A DNA stretch of 64,000 bases from Rhizobium sp. ZPR4 (GCF_040215725.1 NZ_CP157969.1:124001-188000), one strand, 5' to 3'. Numbered from the stretch's first letter, positions 1 to 8,396 are shown. Notes: a model not told the origin generated them from the sequence alone. Made by a program: numbers and translations.

Positions 1-196
1 CCTTGGCATCCACGGTAACCACCTGGATGCCGCGCTTCTTGGCTTCATCCTCGACGGACTGCTTGATCTGGTTGAAGAAGTTTGCCTGCAGGTTTGCAAC
101 AGCCAGACCGATCTTCTTGGTGTCTTTTGCCTGAACAGAACCCAATGACATCGCAAGCACGGCGGCCGAGGCCAGAAGAATGCGCGCAAATTTCAT
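1..196 (-). CDS. Sugar ABC transporter substrate-binding protein (N-terminal part, cut by window edge)
   Basis: Only the first 65 codons are inside the window; the gene continues beyond base 1. The start is ATG at 196 with a strong AAGGAGGAAA ribosome site just upstream. The protein begins with a short basic segment and a hydrophobic signal peptide ending near VQA, then KKIGLAVANLQANFFNQI, the opening strand typical of ribose/galactose-type (family 2B) periplasmic binding proteins. It lies downstream of, and on the same strand as, an RbsC-like permease, so it is the periplasmic receptor of the same sugar importer. The ligand cannot be read from this fragment; the neighbouring transketolase and sugar kinase suggest a pentose or branched sugar. 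Confidence 0.85.
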   Translation of the reverse strand, partial: MKFARILLASAAVLAMSLGSVQAKDTKKIGLAVANLQANFFNQIKQSVEDEAKKRGIQVVTVDAK

Positions 197-287
197 TTTA
201 TTTCCTCCTTTTTTCAGTGAACCCTTGGGTACGTCCTCCCCCTCGGGCATGTGATCCGCTCCAAACCTCTCGGAGAGGAACTGGTAA

Positions 288-308
288 AGGTCCGCCGAAC
301 GCGGACCT
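288..308. other. Intergenic hairpin between permease and binding-protein genes
   Basis: AGGTCCGC and GCGGACCT form a perfect 8-bp stem around a 5-base loop, just after the permease stop and before the binding-protein start. A smaller CCTCT/AGAGG hairpin follows at 266-278. There is no T-run, so full termination is unlikely. Hairpins at this place in ABC operons often protect or uncouple the binding-protein transcript; that role is inferred. Confidence 0.45.
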
Positions 309-313
309 GAATG

Positions 314-1294
314 TCAGGCCCGCCGCCTACGGATCGTTTCCGCGCCGACCGCAAGTACGATGACGATGCCGATGATGACCTGCTGCAGGAATGGCGAGAC
401 ATTGAGCAAGTTGAGACCGTTGCGCAGAACGCCGATGATCAGGACACCGATGAGCGTGCCGCCAATGCCGCCAGATCCCCCGGAAAGAGAGGTGCCACCA
501 ATGACGACGGCTGCAATCGTGTCGAGCTCGTAACCAAAGCCGCTCGACGGCTGAACAGAGTCGAGACGCGCCGCCAGCACGATACCGGCCAGACCGGCCA
601 GCACCGCGCTTGCGACATAGACGGCGATCGTCACGAGCTGGACATTGATGCCGGCGAGACGAGCAACTTCCGGATTGCCGCCCACGGCATAGAGCATGCG
701 CCCCTCGGAGCGGAAGTGCAGGAACACCCAGGCCACGGCGACAACCGCCAGCATCAGGAAAACCGTCGCGGTCAGCACGCCGAAATGCCGATCGATCGCT
801 AGCATCATGAACCAATCGGGAAATCCGACGATCTGCTGCCCATCCGTGATCATGTTCGCGACGCCGCGTGCGGCCGACATCATCGCCAGCGTCGCAATAA
901 AGGCCGGAACCCGGAATAAGGTCACGAGAAGTCCGACGATCAGTCCGCTGACCGCGGAAGCGACGAGCGCGACTGCAATCCCCGCGACAAGCGGCAGGCC
1001 GGCAATATTTGCCGTCCAGCCCATGACCATCATGGCCAGCGCAAGGACCGAACCAACCGAAAGATCGATGCCGCCGATCAGGATGACGAAGGTCATGCCG
1101 ACGGCCATGATCCCAAGCACGGTGATCTGATCGAGAATGTTGAGGCCGTTGCGAAGCGAGAGAAACGCATCGGTGCTGAGGCTCAGGAAAACGCAAAGAG
1201 CAAGCAAGCCAACAAGGGGTCCAGTAGCGCCGGTGAGCTTTTTCAGCCACGTCACGGACGGACGGCTCTGTTCATTGACGTCGATCGCCACCAT
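314..1294 (-). CDS. Sugar ABC transporter permease, RbsC type
   Basis: A 326-residue inner-membrane permease of the ribose/xylose branched family. It has about eight to ten hydrophobic segments and the conserved stretches GLNILDQITVLGIMAVGMTFV, GGIDLSVGSVLAL and a late GGTSLSGGSGGIGGTLIG block, all hallmarks of RbsC/XylH-type permeases. Two adjacent ATG codons occur; 1294 is chosen because GGGAGGA sits at the right distance, whereas further upstream codons lack a ribosome site. It is the first gene of a leftward unit that continues into the binding-protein gene; the ATPase is not in the window. The promoter region is shared with the divergent transketolase gene and carries two copies of a dyad. 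Confidence 0.9.
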   Translation of the reverse strand: MVAIDVNEQSRPSVTWLKKLTGATGPLVGLLALCVFLSLSTDAFLSLRNGLNILDQITVLGIMAVGMTFVILIGGIDLSVGSVLALAMMVMGWTANIAGLPLVAGIAVALVASAVSGLIVGLLVTLFRVPAFIATLAMMSAARGVANMITDGQQIVGFPDWFMMLAIDRHFGVLTATVFLMLAVVAVAWVFLHFRSEGRMLYAVGGNPEVARLAGINVQLVTIAVYVASAVLAGLAGIVLAARLDSVQPSSGFGYELDTIAAVVIGGTSLSGGSGGIGGTLIGVLIIGVLRNGLNLLNVSPFLQQVIIGIVIVLAVGAETIRRRRA

Positions 1295-1351
1295 CATTCC
1301 TCCCAGGGACCTGAGGCTAGCGGCCATGCCTGGCGGCTAGGTTTTCAAGCT

Positions 1352-1365
1352 AGAATATTTATTCA
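1352..1365. promoter_or_regulatory. Putative SorC-family operator, site 1
   Basis: The sequence AGAAT-ATTT-ATTCA is one base away from the perfect TGAAT-N4-ATTCA dyad seen at 1492 and 4922. It lies about 60 bases upstream of the RbsC-type permease gene. The 15 bases at 1353-1367 are identical to 1493-1507. The regulator encoded at 4950 is the likely binder (inference). Confidence 0.55.
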
Positions 1366-1491
1366 CATATGCTGGAAAATTCATTACCAACTCGCCTTGG
1401 CACTGTCAACCGAGTCTTTTCGGCCTGTTTTGACAACAACTCATCCGCGGGGGCTTGACTAACGATCCTCCTGTGCAAAAATATAAATAGA

Positions 1492-1505
1492 TGAATATTT
1501 ATTCA
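1492..1505. promoter_or_regulatory. Putative SorC-family operator, site 2
   Basis: TGAAT-ATTT-ATTCA is a perfect dyad directly upstream of the transketolase ribosome site (GAGGA at 1509). Binding here would block transcription of the catabolic operon. The site overlaps an in-frame ATG at 1491, which argues that the real gene start is the later ATG at 1518. Confidence 0.6.
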
Positions 1506-1517
1506 CACGAGGAAATG

Positions 1518-2327
1518 ATGGAGCCTTCCGAACTTGAACGTATTGCTCGTCAGATACGTCTGCGAGACCTCCAGGCAGTCTACGAGGCAGGTGCCGGACA
1601 TATTGGCGGCGAGATGTCCGTAATCGACCTTCTGGCCGCGCTGTACTTCCGCGTCCTGCGTATCTGGCCGGATCAGCCGAAACATCCTGATCGGGACAGG
1701 TTCGTACTTTCGAAGGGACATACCGCATGCGCGCTCTATGTCACGCTGGCAAAACGCGGCTTCATTCCGGAAGACGAAATCTCGACGTTCCTGAAGCCGC
1801 ATTCGAGGCTCAATGGCCACCCCAATTGCAACAAGGTACCGGGCGTCGAAACCAATACCGGTCCCTTGGGGCACGGCCTGCCGGTCGCGGTCGGCATGGC
1901 CAAGGCAGCCAAGCTGTCAGGCGCCGGCTACCATACCTATGTCATCACCGGCGACGGCGAGATGCAGGAGGGCTCAAATTGGGAAGCGATCATGGCCGCC
2001 GCACAGTTCCGGCTTGATAATCTGACCCTGATTGTTGACCATAATCGGTTCCAGCAGGGGGCGGCACTTTCGGATACGAACGACATCGCGCCGCTTCGCC
2101 CGAAGCTCGAAGCCTTTGGCTGGGACGTCAGCGAAATCGACGGCAACAATATGCATGAGGTTGTCCCCGCCCTCGAACACCGGAGCGATCGCCCCCATTG
2201 CATCGTGGCCCATACCAACAAGGGGCACGGAATCTCCTTCATGCAGGATCGTGTCGACTGGCATCACAAGGTTCCGAGCAAGGAACAATACGTAGTCGCA
2301 TTGGCAGAATTGTCGGAGGCACTCTAA
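1518..2327 (+). CDS. Transketolase, N-terminal (ThDP-binding) subunit
   Basis: A 269-residue split transketolase subunit that binds thiamine diphosphate. The GDG motif starts at residue 145 (GDGEMQEGSNWEA) and is followed about 30 residues later by DHN, the pattern that holds Mg-ThDP. The N-terminal GHIGGEMSVIDLLAALYF is also typical. The start at 1518 has GAGGA at good spacing; an upstream in-frame ATG at 1491 lies inside an operator dyad. The stop overlaps the start of the C-terminal subunit by one base, so the two are translationally coupled and form one enzyme. With an FGGY kinase and a sugar importer it should act on a phosphorylated ketose; apulose-4-phosphate is one known example of a split transketolase substrate. 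Confidence 0.9.
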   Translation: MEPSELERIARQIRLRDLQAVYEAGAGHIGGEMSVIDLLAALYFRVLRIWPDQPKHPDRDRFVLSKGHTACALYVTLAKRGFIPEDEISTFLKPHSRLNGHPNCNKVPGVETNTGPLGHGLPVAVGMAKAAKLSGAGYHTYVITGDGEMQEGSNWEAIMAAAQFRLDNLTLIVDHNRFQQGAALSDTNDIAPLRPKLEAFGWDVSEIDGNNMHEVVPALEHRSDRPHCIVAHTNKGHGISFMQDRVDWHHKVPSKEQYVVALAELSEAL

Positions 2328-3283
2328 TGAACGCGCCTGTGAATGCACCCAAGCTCCACGACTGCCGAGACGCTTTCGCATCGACGCTCGAACGCCTTGC
2401 CGCCGAGAATGAAACGATCGTGGCCGTCTGCAACGATTCGGTCGGATCTTCGAAGCTCGGCGGCTTCAAGTCGAAATTTCCCGACCGCCTGGTCAATGTC
2501 GGCATTGCCGAGCAGAACATGGTCGGCGTCGGCGCGGGCCTGGCCAATGGCGGACGCCTCCCCTATGTCTGCGGTGCTTCGCCGTTCCTCACAGGTAGAT
2601 CGCTCGAGCAGATCAAGGCCGACATCTCCTACTCGAATGCCAACGTCAAGCTCGTCGGCATTTCGTCCGGAATGGCCTACGGCGAGCTCGGTCCGACCCA
2701 TCATTCGATCGAGGATTTCGCCTGGACGCGCGTTCTGCCCAACCTTCCGGTGATCGCGCCCTGCGACCGTATCGAGACGGCGGCCGCGGTGGAATGGGCG
2801 GCAAGCTACAATGGCCCCTGCTTCCTGCGCCTGTCGCGCGTCGGCGTGCCCGACCTCCTGCCGGAAGGGCACAAGTTCGAGCTTGGAAAGGCCAATCTCC
2901 TGCGGCAAGGCTCCGATGTCACGCTCATCGCAAACGGAACTCTGACCCATCGCATGATGCAGGCCGCCGATATCCTCGCGCAGCGCGGCATCAAGGCCAG
3001 GGTGCTCAATCTCGCCACGGTTCGTCCGATCGACGAGGATGCCATCATTGCGGCTGCCAAGGAAACCGGCGCGATCGTGACGGCGGAGGAGCATTCGATC
3101 TTTGGCGGGCTGGGATCGGCCGTGGCCGAAGTTGTGGTCGACAATGCCCCGGTTCCGATGACCCGCCTCGGCGTTCCCGGCATCTACGCGCCGACCGGCT
3201 CGGCCGAGTTCCTGCTCGACGAATTCGGCATGGCCCCGTCGGCTATTGCGGACGCCGCGCAAGCACTTATCAAGCGCAAGTAG
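2327..3283 (+). CDS. Transketolase, C-terminal (pyrimidine/transketolase-C) subunit
   Basis: A 318-residue partner of the preceding subunit. It carries the transketolase pyrimidine-binding domain (VNVGIAEQNMVGVGAGLANGG, with the catalytic Glu of IAEQN) and then the transketolase C domain (ANGTLTHRMMQAADIL, VTAEEHSIFGGLGSAVAEVV). Its ATG shares a base with the TAA of the N-terminal subunit gene; the reading frame extends further upstream but would then overlap by 130 bases. Split transketolases of this kind are usually in catabolic operons rather than the housekeeping pentose phosphate pathway. Confidence 0.9.
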   Translation: MNAPVNAPKLHDCRDAFASTLERLAAENETIVAVCNDSVGSSKLGGFKSKFPDRLVNVGIAEQNMVGVGAGLANGGRLPYVCGASPFLTGRSLEQIKADISYSNANVKLVGISSGMAYGELGPTHHSIEDFAWTRVLPNLPVIAPCDRIETAAAVEWAASYNGPCFLRLSRVGVPDLLPEGHKFELGKANLLRQGSDVTLIANGTLTHRMMQAADILAQRGIKARVLNLATVRPIDEDAIIAAAKETGAIVTAEEHSIFGGLGSAVAEVVVDNAPVPMTRLGVPGIYAPTGSAEFLLDEFGMAPSAIADAAQALIKRK

Positions 3284-3334
3284 GCAAACAGCACGCATTC
3301 AAGCCTGGGCGGCTTGCCGCCCCGGCCTTGTCGT

Positions 3335-3385
3335 TAGAGCCGGATGATTTTAGGTCGAATCGGCCTAAAATCTGAATCCGCTCTA
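3335..3385. repeat. Imperfect palindromic intergenic repeat
   Basis: TAGAGC at the left end pairs with GCTCTA at the right, and an inner perfect 9-bp stem (GATTTTAGG with CCTAAAATC) surrounds a 9-base loop. This type of short palindrome is familiar from intergenic spaces of Rhizobium genomes. It sits inside the transketolase-kinase operon and could form a stable hairpin in the mRNA. Confidence 0.6.
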
Positions 3386-3398
3386 GAATCACAGAAGT

Positions 3399-3448
3399 AG
3401 AGCAAGATGTCGCTCGAGCACCGCTCACACGTTTCGGCGTCATGCTCT
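3399..3448. repeat. RIME-like intergenic repeat
   Basis: The element is bounded by AGAGCA and TGCTCT and contains CCGCTCACACGTTTCGGC, which closely resembles the reverse strand of the rhizobial intergenic mosaic element RIME1 (recognised from memory). It follows the first palindrome with only 13 bases between, and ends 13 bases before the kinase start. Confidence 0.5.
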
Positions 3449-3461
3449 GGTGGAGGATATA

Positions 3462-4928
3462 ATGCGGGCCATTCTGGCAATCGACCAGGGAACCACCAAT
3501 TCCAAGGCGGCGCTGGTCTCCGAGAGCGGAGACATCATTGCCAGAGGCTCGGCTCCGGTAGGCATCTCCTATCCACAGCCCGGCTGGGTCGAGCAGGATC
3601 CAGATCGGATTTACGCATCCGTCTGCGAAGCGATCGCACTTTGCCTGCAAGGCGCGCCTGGTGCGACAATCGAAGCGATAGCGATCTCCAACCAGCGGGA
3701 ATCCGTTACTATTTGGGATGCCGAAACGGGCAAGGCGCTTGGACCGGTACTGAGCTGGCAATGCAGACGCACGGCGCCGGATTGCGAGCGTCTCATCGCC
3801 GATGGACATTCCGAGCGCGTCGAGGCGCTGACCGGCCTTCCTCTTGATCCTATGTTTCCCGGCCCGAAGTTCCGGTGGCTTCTCGATCGGGTCGCACATG
3901 GGCGAAAGGTCCGCATCGGTACGATCGATAGCTGGCTCATCCACTGCCTTACCGGTGGTCGCAAGCACGTCTGCGATGCCTCGAATGCGGCCCGAAGCCA
4001 GTTGTTCGACCTCGCGGCTCAAGCCTGGAGCGAGGAACTGGGCGAGATTTTCGAGGTCGATATCCGGCTCCTTCCGGAAGTGCTCGACAGCTCCGCGGAC
4101 TTCGGAACCACGCAGGGTCTTGCCGGCGTTCCGGACGGCACACCGATCAGATCGGCCATCGGGGACAGCCATGCCGCCTTGTTCGGCCACGGAGCCTTCA
4201 ATCCCGGCGATGGCAAGGCGACCTTCGGAACAGGGTCTTCGGTCATGACCACTCTTCCGCACTTCATCGCACCACGCAATGGCATCACCACAACGGTCGC
4301 CTGGCGCATCGCCTGGCAGCCGACTTTCGCCTTCGAAGGCAATATCCTCGTGTGCGCTGCGAGCCTGCCATGGATGGCCGGCATTCTGGGCCTCCCGGAC
4401 GTTGCTGCCCTGGTTGACCTTGCAGCCACCGCCGAACCGGACGGCCCAGGCTTCGTGCCAGCCTTCGTCGGGCTGGGGGCGCCCTACTGGAATTCCGACG
4501 CCCGCGCTCTCTTTTCGCAGATCAATTTCAGCACCACCCGCGCACAGATGGCACGCTCAGTCACCGACTCGATCGCCTTGCAGGTTCATGACGTAATCAC
4601 GGCGATGCGGGCACAAAGCGGCGGCGAACTTGGCAAGCTTTACGTCGACGGCGGACCGAGCCAGAACCGTTTCCTCATGCGATGCGTATCGAACCTGGTA
4701 AAGCACGCTGTCATCCAGTGTGAGGCCCCGGAAGCGTCGGCGCTGGGAGCCGCTTATCTTGCCGGTCTTTCGATCGGCCTCTGGCCGGATCTCGACGCCA
4801 TCGCGGCGCTTCCGAGAAATACTGAAGTCATCGAGCCGGAAAACATCGACGGTACGGGCCTCGTGAACAGGTGGAATGATGCGCTGGCCCGCTCGACGTT
4901 GCGCACAACTCCGGTTAAAGGTGAATAA
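3462..4928 (+). CDS. FGGY-family carbohydrate kinase
   Basis: A 488-residue sugar kinase that transfers phosphate from ATP to a sugar or polyol. The first FGGY lobe opens with ILAIDQGTTNSKAAL (phosphate-1 loop), and the second contains GDSHAALFGHGAFNPGDGKATFGTGSS, YVDGGPSQNRFLMRCVSNLV and a closing EASALGAAYLAG, which fits the glycerol kinase/xylulokinase group. The ATG at 3462 has GGAGG five bases upstream; a GTG at 3450 is in frame but overlaps that ribosome site. It is separated from the transketolase genes by two palindromic repeats. The likely job is phosphorylation of the ketose that the transketolase then splits. D-apulose kinase is a plausible identity, but the sequence does not fix the substrate. 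Confidence 0.88.
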   Translation: MRAILAIDQGTTNSKAALVSESGDIIARGSAPVGISYPQPGWVEQDPDRIYASVCEAIALCLQGAPGATIEAIAISNQRESVTIWDAETGKALGPVLSWQCRRTAPDCERLIADGHSERVEALTGLPLDPMFPGPKFRWLLDRVAHGRKVRIGTIDSWLIHCLTGGRKHVCDASNAARSQLFDLAAQAWSEELGEIFEVDIRLLPEVLDSSADFGTTQGLAGVPDGTPIRSAIGDSHAALFGHGAFNPGDGKATFGTGSSVMTTLPHFIAPRNGITTTVAWRIAWQPTFAFEGNILVCAASLPWMAGILGLPDVAALVDLAATAEPDGPGFVPAFVGLGAPYWNSDARALFSQINFSTTRAQMARSVTDSIALQVHDVITAMRAQSGGELGKLYVDGGPSQNRFLMRCVSNLVKHAVIQCEAPEASALGAAYLAGLSIGLWPDLDAIAALPRNTEVIEPENIDGTGLVNRWNDALARSTLRTTPVKGE

Positions 4929-4937
4929 AAATTCACC
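4920..4937. promoter_or_regulatory. Putative SorC-family operator, site 3 (autoregulatory)
   Basis: GGTGAAT-AAAA-ATTCACC is a perfect dyad with 7-base arms. It overlaps the stop codon of the kinase gene and ends 12 bases before the regulator start. Its core TGAAT-N4-ATTCA at 4922-4935 matches the sites at 1492 and, with one change, at 1352. Location directly before the regulator suggests autoregulation. Confidence 0.6.
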
Positions 4938-4949
4938 CCGGGATCAACG

Positions 4950-5903
4950 ATGGCTCGCCTTAACGAACTCCGCCTCATTTCACGAGTTGCCCAGATGTAC
5001 CACATAGAGGGCAAGCGGCAGGCGGATATCGCGCAGCATCTTCGCCTGTCGCAGGCAACAGTCTCGCGAATGCTGAAGCGGGCCGAGGCGGAAGACATCG
5101 TGCGCACAAGTGTTATTCCGCCCGTCGGCACCTATAGCGAACTCGAAGGAGGGCTGCGCGAGAAGTACGGTCTCCCCGAGGCGATCGTCGTCGAATGCAC
5201 CGAGGACCGGGACGGAGCCGTCATGGCGCGGATCGGCGAAGCTGCCGCGCATCTTCTGGAGGTGACGCTTGCACCCGGCGAGATCATCGGTGTGTCGAGC
5301 TGGAGCCAGACGATCTTCAGGATGGTGGAAAACATTCATCCCCAGAAGAGCGCCCAAGCCAAGTACGTCGTCCAGACGCTTGGCGGCATGGGCGACCCGT
5401 CGGTCCAGACGCATGCCACCCAGCTTACCACCCGCCTTGCGCGACTGACCGGCGCGGAGCCGAAGCTGCTTCCGGTGCAGGGCGTCACGACCTCGCGCGA
5501 GGCCAAACTCTTGATGCAGGCGGATCCGTTCGTGCGGGAGACGATGGACCTCTTCGGCAGCATCACGCTCGCCATCGTCGGGATTGGCGCCGTCGAGCCA
5601 TCGGAATTGCTTGCAAGATCCGGTAATATCTTCTCGTCACGGGAGCTTGCCGATCTCGCCGAGGCAGGCGCTGTCGGCGATATATCGCTGCGTTTTTTCA
5701 ACAAGGACGGCAAGCCTGTTAAGACGCCGCTCGACGAGCGCGTCATCGGCTTCCCGCTCGAAGATCTCGAACGGGTTGATCGGGTCATCGCGCTTGCCGG
5801 CGGAGCAAAGAAGACCGCGGCAATTGCTGGCGCCCTGAGGATTGGAGTTATCGATACACTGATAACGGACAAGTTCAGCGCCGAGCGACTTATTGAATCA
5901 TAG
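4950..5903 (+). CDS. SorC/DeoR-type sugar-binding transcriptional regulator
   Basis: A 317-residue regulator. Residues 1-55 contain a helix-turn-helix (GKRQADIAQHLRLSQATVSRMLKRAEAEDIV), and the remainder is a SorC sugar-phosphate-binding domain, including GVSSWSQTIFRMVE, the VQTLGGMGDPSVQTHATQLTTRLARLTG stretch, LFGSITLAIVGIGAVEPS and a closing VIALAGGAKKTAAIAGALRIGVIDTLITD. SorC proteins usually bind a phosphorylated catabolic intermediate as inducer, here presumably the product of the neighbouring kinase. The gene follows the kinase by 21 bases, with an operator dyad in that gap. It is expected to control both the divergent transporter and the transketolase-kinase operon. Confidence 0.92.
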   Translation: MARLNELRLISRVAQMYHIEGKRQADIAQHLRLSQATVSRMLKRAEAEDIVRTSVIPPVGTYSELEGGLREKYGLPEAIVVECTEDRDGAVMARIGEAAAHLLEVTLAPGEIIGVSSWSQTIFRMVENIHPQKSAQAKYVVQTLGGMGDPSVQTHATQLTTRLARLTGAEPKLLPVQGVTTSREAKLLMQADPFVRETMDLFGSITLAIVGIGAVEPSELLARSGNIFSSRELADLAEAGAVGDISLRFFNKDGKPVKTPLDERVIGFPLEDLERVDRVIALAGGAKKTAAIAGALRIGVIDTLITDKFSAERLIES

Positions 5904-5984
5904 GCGGCCACAACAGCAACAATCTGTCGCTAACTGGAATCGCCGCCTACGGGATTGGCTGTGAAAGCAGCAGCCGTCGTCAGC

Positions 5985-6659
5985 TCAGATATCAACGATG
6001 AGGCCTTTGGCCTTCAATACAGCTTCAAGCTTGCTGACTTCGATGACCGATTTTCCTTGCTTATAGGCCTCGATGTATCCGGCCTCGGCCTCGTCGCGAG
6101 CCTGTGAGAGCCGGGCGACCTCCTGCGCCTCCTCCTGGCGAACGATGACCAGTCCGTCGGCATCGCCAATGACGATGTCGCCCGGATTGATGATCTCTCC
6201 GCCGACAATGACCGGATCGTTGACTGCCGCGATCGTTTCCTTGACCGTGCCCTTGATGCAGACGCTGAGCGAGAAGACCGGAAATCCGAGTTCCCTCAGC
6301 TGCAGCGTGTCACGCACGCCGGTATCGGTCACCAGGCCGCCAATGCCCTTGGCAAGGCAGGCATTGGCGAGCACATCGCCGAAGGAGCCGGCTTCCTCAT
6401 ATTCGCCCGCGGAGACGACGATGATGTCGCCCGGCTTGGCGAAGTTGATCGCAAGCTGCAGCATGATGTTGTCGCGCGGCGCGCATTTCACCGTGAACGC
6501 CGGGCCACATAGCTTCATGCGATAATCCACGGGCTTCAGCCGCGAGGACAGCGCACCACGGCGACCTTGAGCCTCATGGATCGTTGCAGGCGAAAATTTG
6601 GCGAGTGCGTCGATGTCGGCCTTGCTTGGGCGCTTGGCAATATCTTTGATGTGGGTCAC
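5985..6659 (-). CDS. RraA-family aldolase/decarboxylase (4-hydroxy-4-methyl-2-oxoglutarate aldolase-like)
   Basis: A 224-residue member of the RraA/HMG-aldolase fold. It has the ATIHEAQGRRGAL opening, GPAFTVKCAPRDN, GDIIVVSAGEYEEAGSFGDVLA, and GLVTDTGVRD; the last two hold the metal- and oxyanion-binding Arg-Asp of the family. The start is GTG at 6659 with GGGAGGTTTCC before it. Family members cleave 4-hydroxy-4-methyl-2-oxoglutarate to two pyruvates or decarboxylate oxaloacetate; others only regulate RNase E. Its position as the last gene of a transport and dehydrogenase operon favours a catabolic aldolase. Confidence 0.82.
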   Translation of the reverse strand: MTHIKDIAKRPSKADIDALAKFSPATIHEAQGRRGALSSRLKPVDYRMKLCGPAFTVKCAPRDNIMLQLAINFAKPGDIIVVSAGEYEEAGSFGDVLANACLAKGIGGLVTDTGVRDTLQLRELGFPVFSLSVCIKGTVKETIAAVNDPVIVGGEIINPGDIVIGDADGLVIVRQEEAQEVARLSQARDEAEAGYIEAYKQGKSVIEVSKLEAVLKAKGLIVDI

Positions 6660-6757
6660 GGAAACCTCCCATGGTTAAGCCGGCGGTGGGTGCGCCCACC
6701 GCCTGTAATCGATGACAATTTTCGGATGGATGACTGACCGAACTAGGCGGCCCTTCG

Positions 6758-7594
6758 TCAGGGAATCGGATCGAACTTCAATTCGGTGATCGGGACGACC
6801 TTCTCGGTACGGGTCATTTTGTACTCGGTATTCGGACCAAGCCATTTCTCCCAGATCTTGTTGATCTCGCCCGCGCTGTCGAGCTTATGGAGGATTTCGT
6901 TGATCTTTGCGGTCAGCGCCGGTTGATCCTTTTGCATGCCGATACCGACCGGCTCCAGCAGCATGGGGTCGTCGATCATGCGCATCTGCTTGCCCTTCGT
7001 CTTGGATTCGTTGACAAGCAGCGTCGTCGTCATGGTGTTGGCGACGAGACCCCGCGCCTTGCCCTGCTGAACGGCGAGATAGGCAGACCCGGTGTCCTGG
7101 AAGGTCAACGGGTCGGACTTGTTGAGCTTGATTGCCAGTTCCGAAGTCGAGCCCTTGGTCGAGGCAAGACGCTTGCCTTCGAAATCGGCCTTGGTCTTGC
7201 CGGCGTCATCGGCGGGGACGATGAGCATTTCCTTGGCGATGTAATAGGGATCGCTGAACTGGATCTGTTCGGCGCGGCTGAGCGTATAGGCAAGGTTGGC
7301 GACCGTGATATCGACGCGGCCGAGCTTCACTTCGGGAACACGTGCCTCGACTGAGATCGGCTTGATCTCGGCCTTCACGCCAAGTTCGTTTGCAATCGCC
7401 CGGCACAGATCGACGTCGAAGCCGACCATTTCGCGGGTTTTCGGGTCGGGCGAGGAAAACGGCGGCACGTCGGCATAGGTCGCGCAGCGAAGCGTCTTTG
7501 CTGACATGATGGTGTCGAGCTGATCCGCCTTGGCCGGCAGGGCAATGGCGACGCCGGAAAGCGCCAATGTCACGGTGAAGCATTTCCAGTTCAT
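6758..7594 (-). CDS. Polar amino acid-type ABC transporter substrate-binding protein
   Basis: A 278-residue periplasmic family-3 binding protein. A signal peptide (MNWKCFTVTLALSGVAIALPAKA) is followed by LRCATYADVPPFSSPD, GFDVDLCRAIANELGVK, VDITVANLAYTLSRAEQIQFSDPYY and the closing IWEKWLGPNTEYKM, all typical of this family. The start at 7594 has AAGGAGAA upstream; the open frame continues into the ATPase gene but without a ribosome site. It belongs to the leftward operon with two permeases and an ATPase. The ligand is unknown; the class takes amino acids and related small carboxylates. Confidence 0.9.
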   Translation of the reverse strand: MNWKCFTVTLALSGVAIALPAKADQLDTIMSAKTLRCATYADVPPFSSPDPKTREMVGFDVDLCRAIANELGVKAEIKPISVEARVPEVKLGRVDITVANLAYTLSRAEQIQFSDPYYIAKEMLIVPADDAGKTKADFEGKRLASTKGSTSELAIKLNKSDPLTFQDTGSAYLAVQQGKARGLVANTMTTTLLVNESKTKGKQMRMIDDPMLLEPVGIGMQKDQPALTAKINEILHKLDSAGEINKIWEKWLGPNTEYKMTRTEKVVPITELKFDPIP

Positions 7595-7625
7595 TGCTGT
7601 TCTCCTTGTTATCGATTTCAGGTGC

Positions 7626-8396
7626 TTAGTGGCGCAGATCCGAAAGGAAGCGCTGAGCTCTGGGATGACGGGGGCTCTTGAAGAATTCCTCGGGAGGCGC
7701 AGTCTCCAGGATCTCGCCGGCATCGATGAACCAGATCCGGTCGGCCACGTCGCGGGCAAAGCCCATTTCGTGGGTAACGCAGAGCATCGTCATCCCTTCA
7801 GCCGCCAGGCTTTTCATGACACTCAGGACTTCGCCGACCATCTCGGGATCAAGCGCACTCGTCGGCTCGTCGAAGAGCATGACCGGCGGCTCCATTGCGA
7901 GGGCGCGGGCGATGGCCACGCGTTGCTGCTGACCGCCTGAAAGCTGGCCTGGATAGGCATTCGCCTTGTCGGCGAGACCGACGCGATCAAGCAATGCGAG
8001 CGCCTTGTCGCGCGCCACTTTCGCCGGCACGCCCTTGACCCGGATTGGCGACATCGAAACATTGTCGACGACGGACAAATGGGGAAACAGGTTGAAATTC
8101 TGGAAGACGAAGCCGATCCGGCTGCGCAGCCGATTGAGCTCGGCAGCGCCCATCGCGGCATGAATATTCTTTCCCTCAAAATCTATCGAACCGCTATTGA
8201 TCTCTTCCAGCCGGTTGATCGTGCGGATCAGTGTCGACTTGCCGGAACCGGACGGTCCGCAAATGACGACAACTTCACCGCGGCTGACATCGGCATTGAT
8301 GTTGTTCAACACCTGATAATGGCCGTAGCTCTTGCAGACCGCGTGAAGACGGATCTCCCGAGCGCCGTCCTGCGGTGCGGGAACTGGGATGCTCAT
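7626..8396 (-). CDS. Polar amino acid-type ABC transporter ATPase
   Basis: A 256-residue GlnQ/HisP-like ATPase that powers import. Walker A is GPSGSGKST near residue 44, the Q-loop is [11 protein letters not shown], the signature is LSGGQQQR and Walker B plus D-loop is [14 protein letters not shown], with the H-loop in [10 protein letters not shown]. Its ATG overlaps the upstream permease stop by four bases (ATGA), showing translational coupling. It drives the two permeases encoded upstream. Confidence 0.95.
   Translation of the reverse strand: MSIPVPAPQDGAREIRLHAVCKSYGHYQVLNNINADVSRGEVVVICGPSGSGKSTLIRTINRLEEINSGSIDFEGKNIHAAMGAAELNRLRSRIGFVFQNFNLFPHLSVVDNVSMSPIRVKGVPAKVARDKALALLDRVGLADKANAYPGQLSGGQQQRVAIARALAMEPPVMLFDEPTSALDPEMVGEVLSVMKSLAAEGMTMLCVTHEMGFARDVADRIWFIDAGEILETAPPEEFFKSPRHPRAQRFLSDLRH

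Noticed and set aside
5901..5949. TAGGCGGC/GCCGCCTA inverted repeat between the convergent SorC and RraA genes as a terminator
   Set aside because: The arms are 8 bases but separated by 33 bases, with no T-run; too weak to call.
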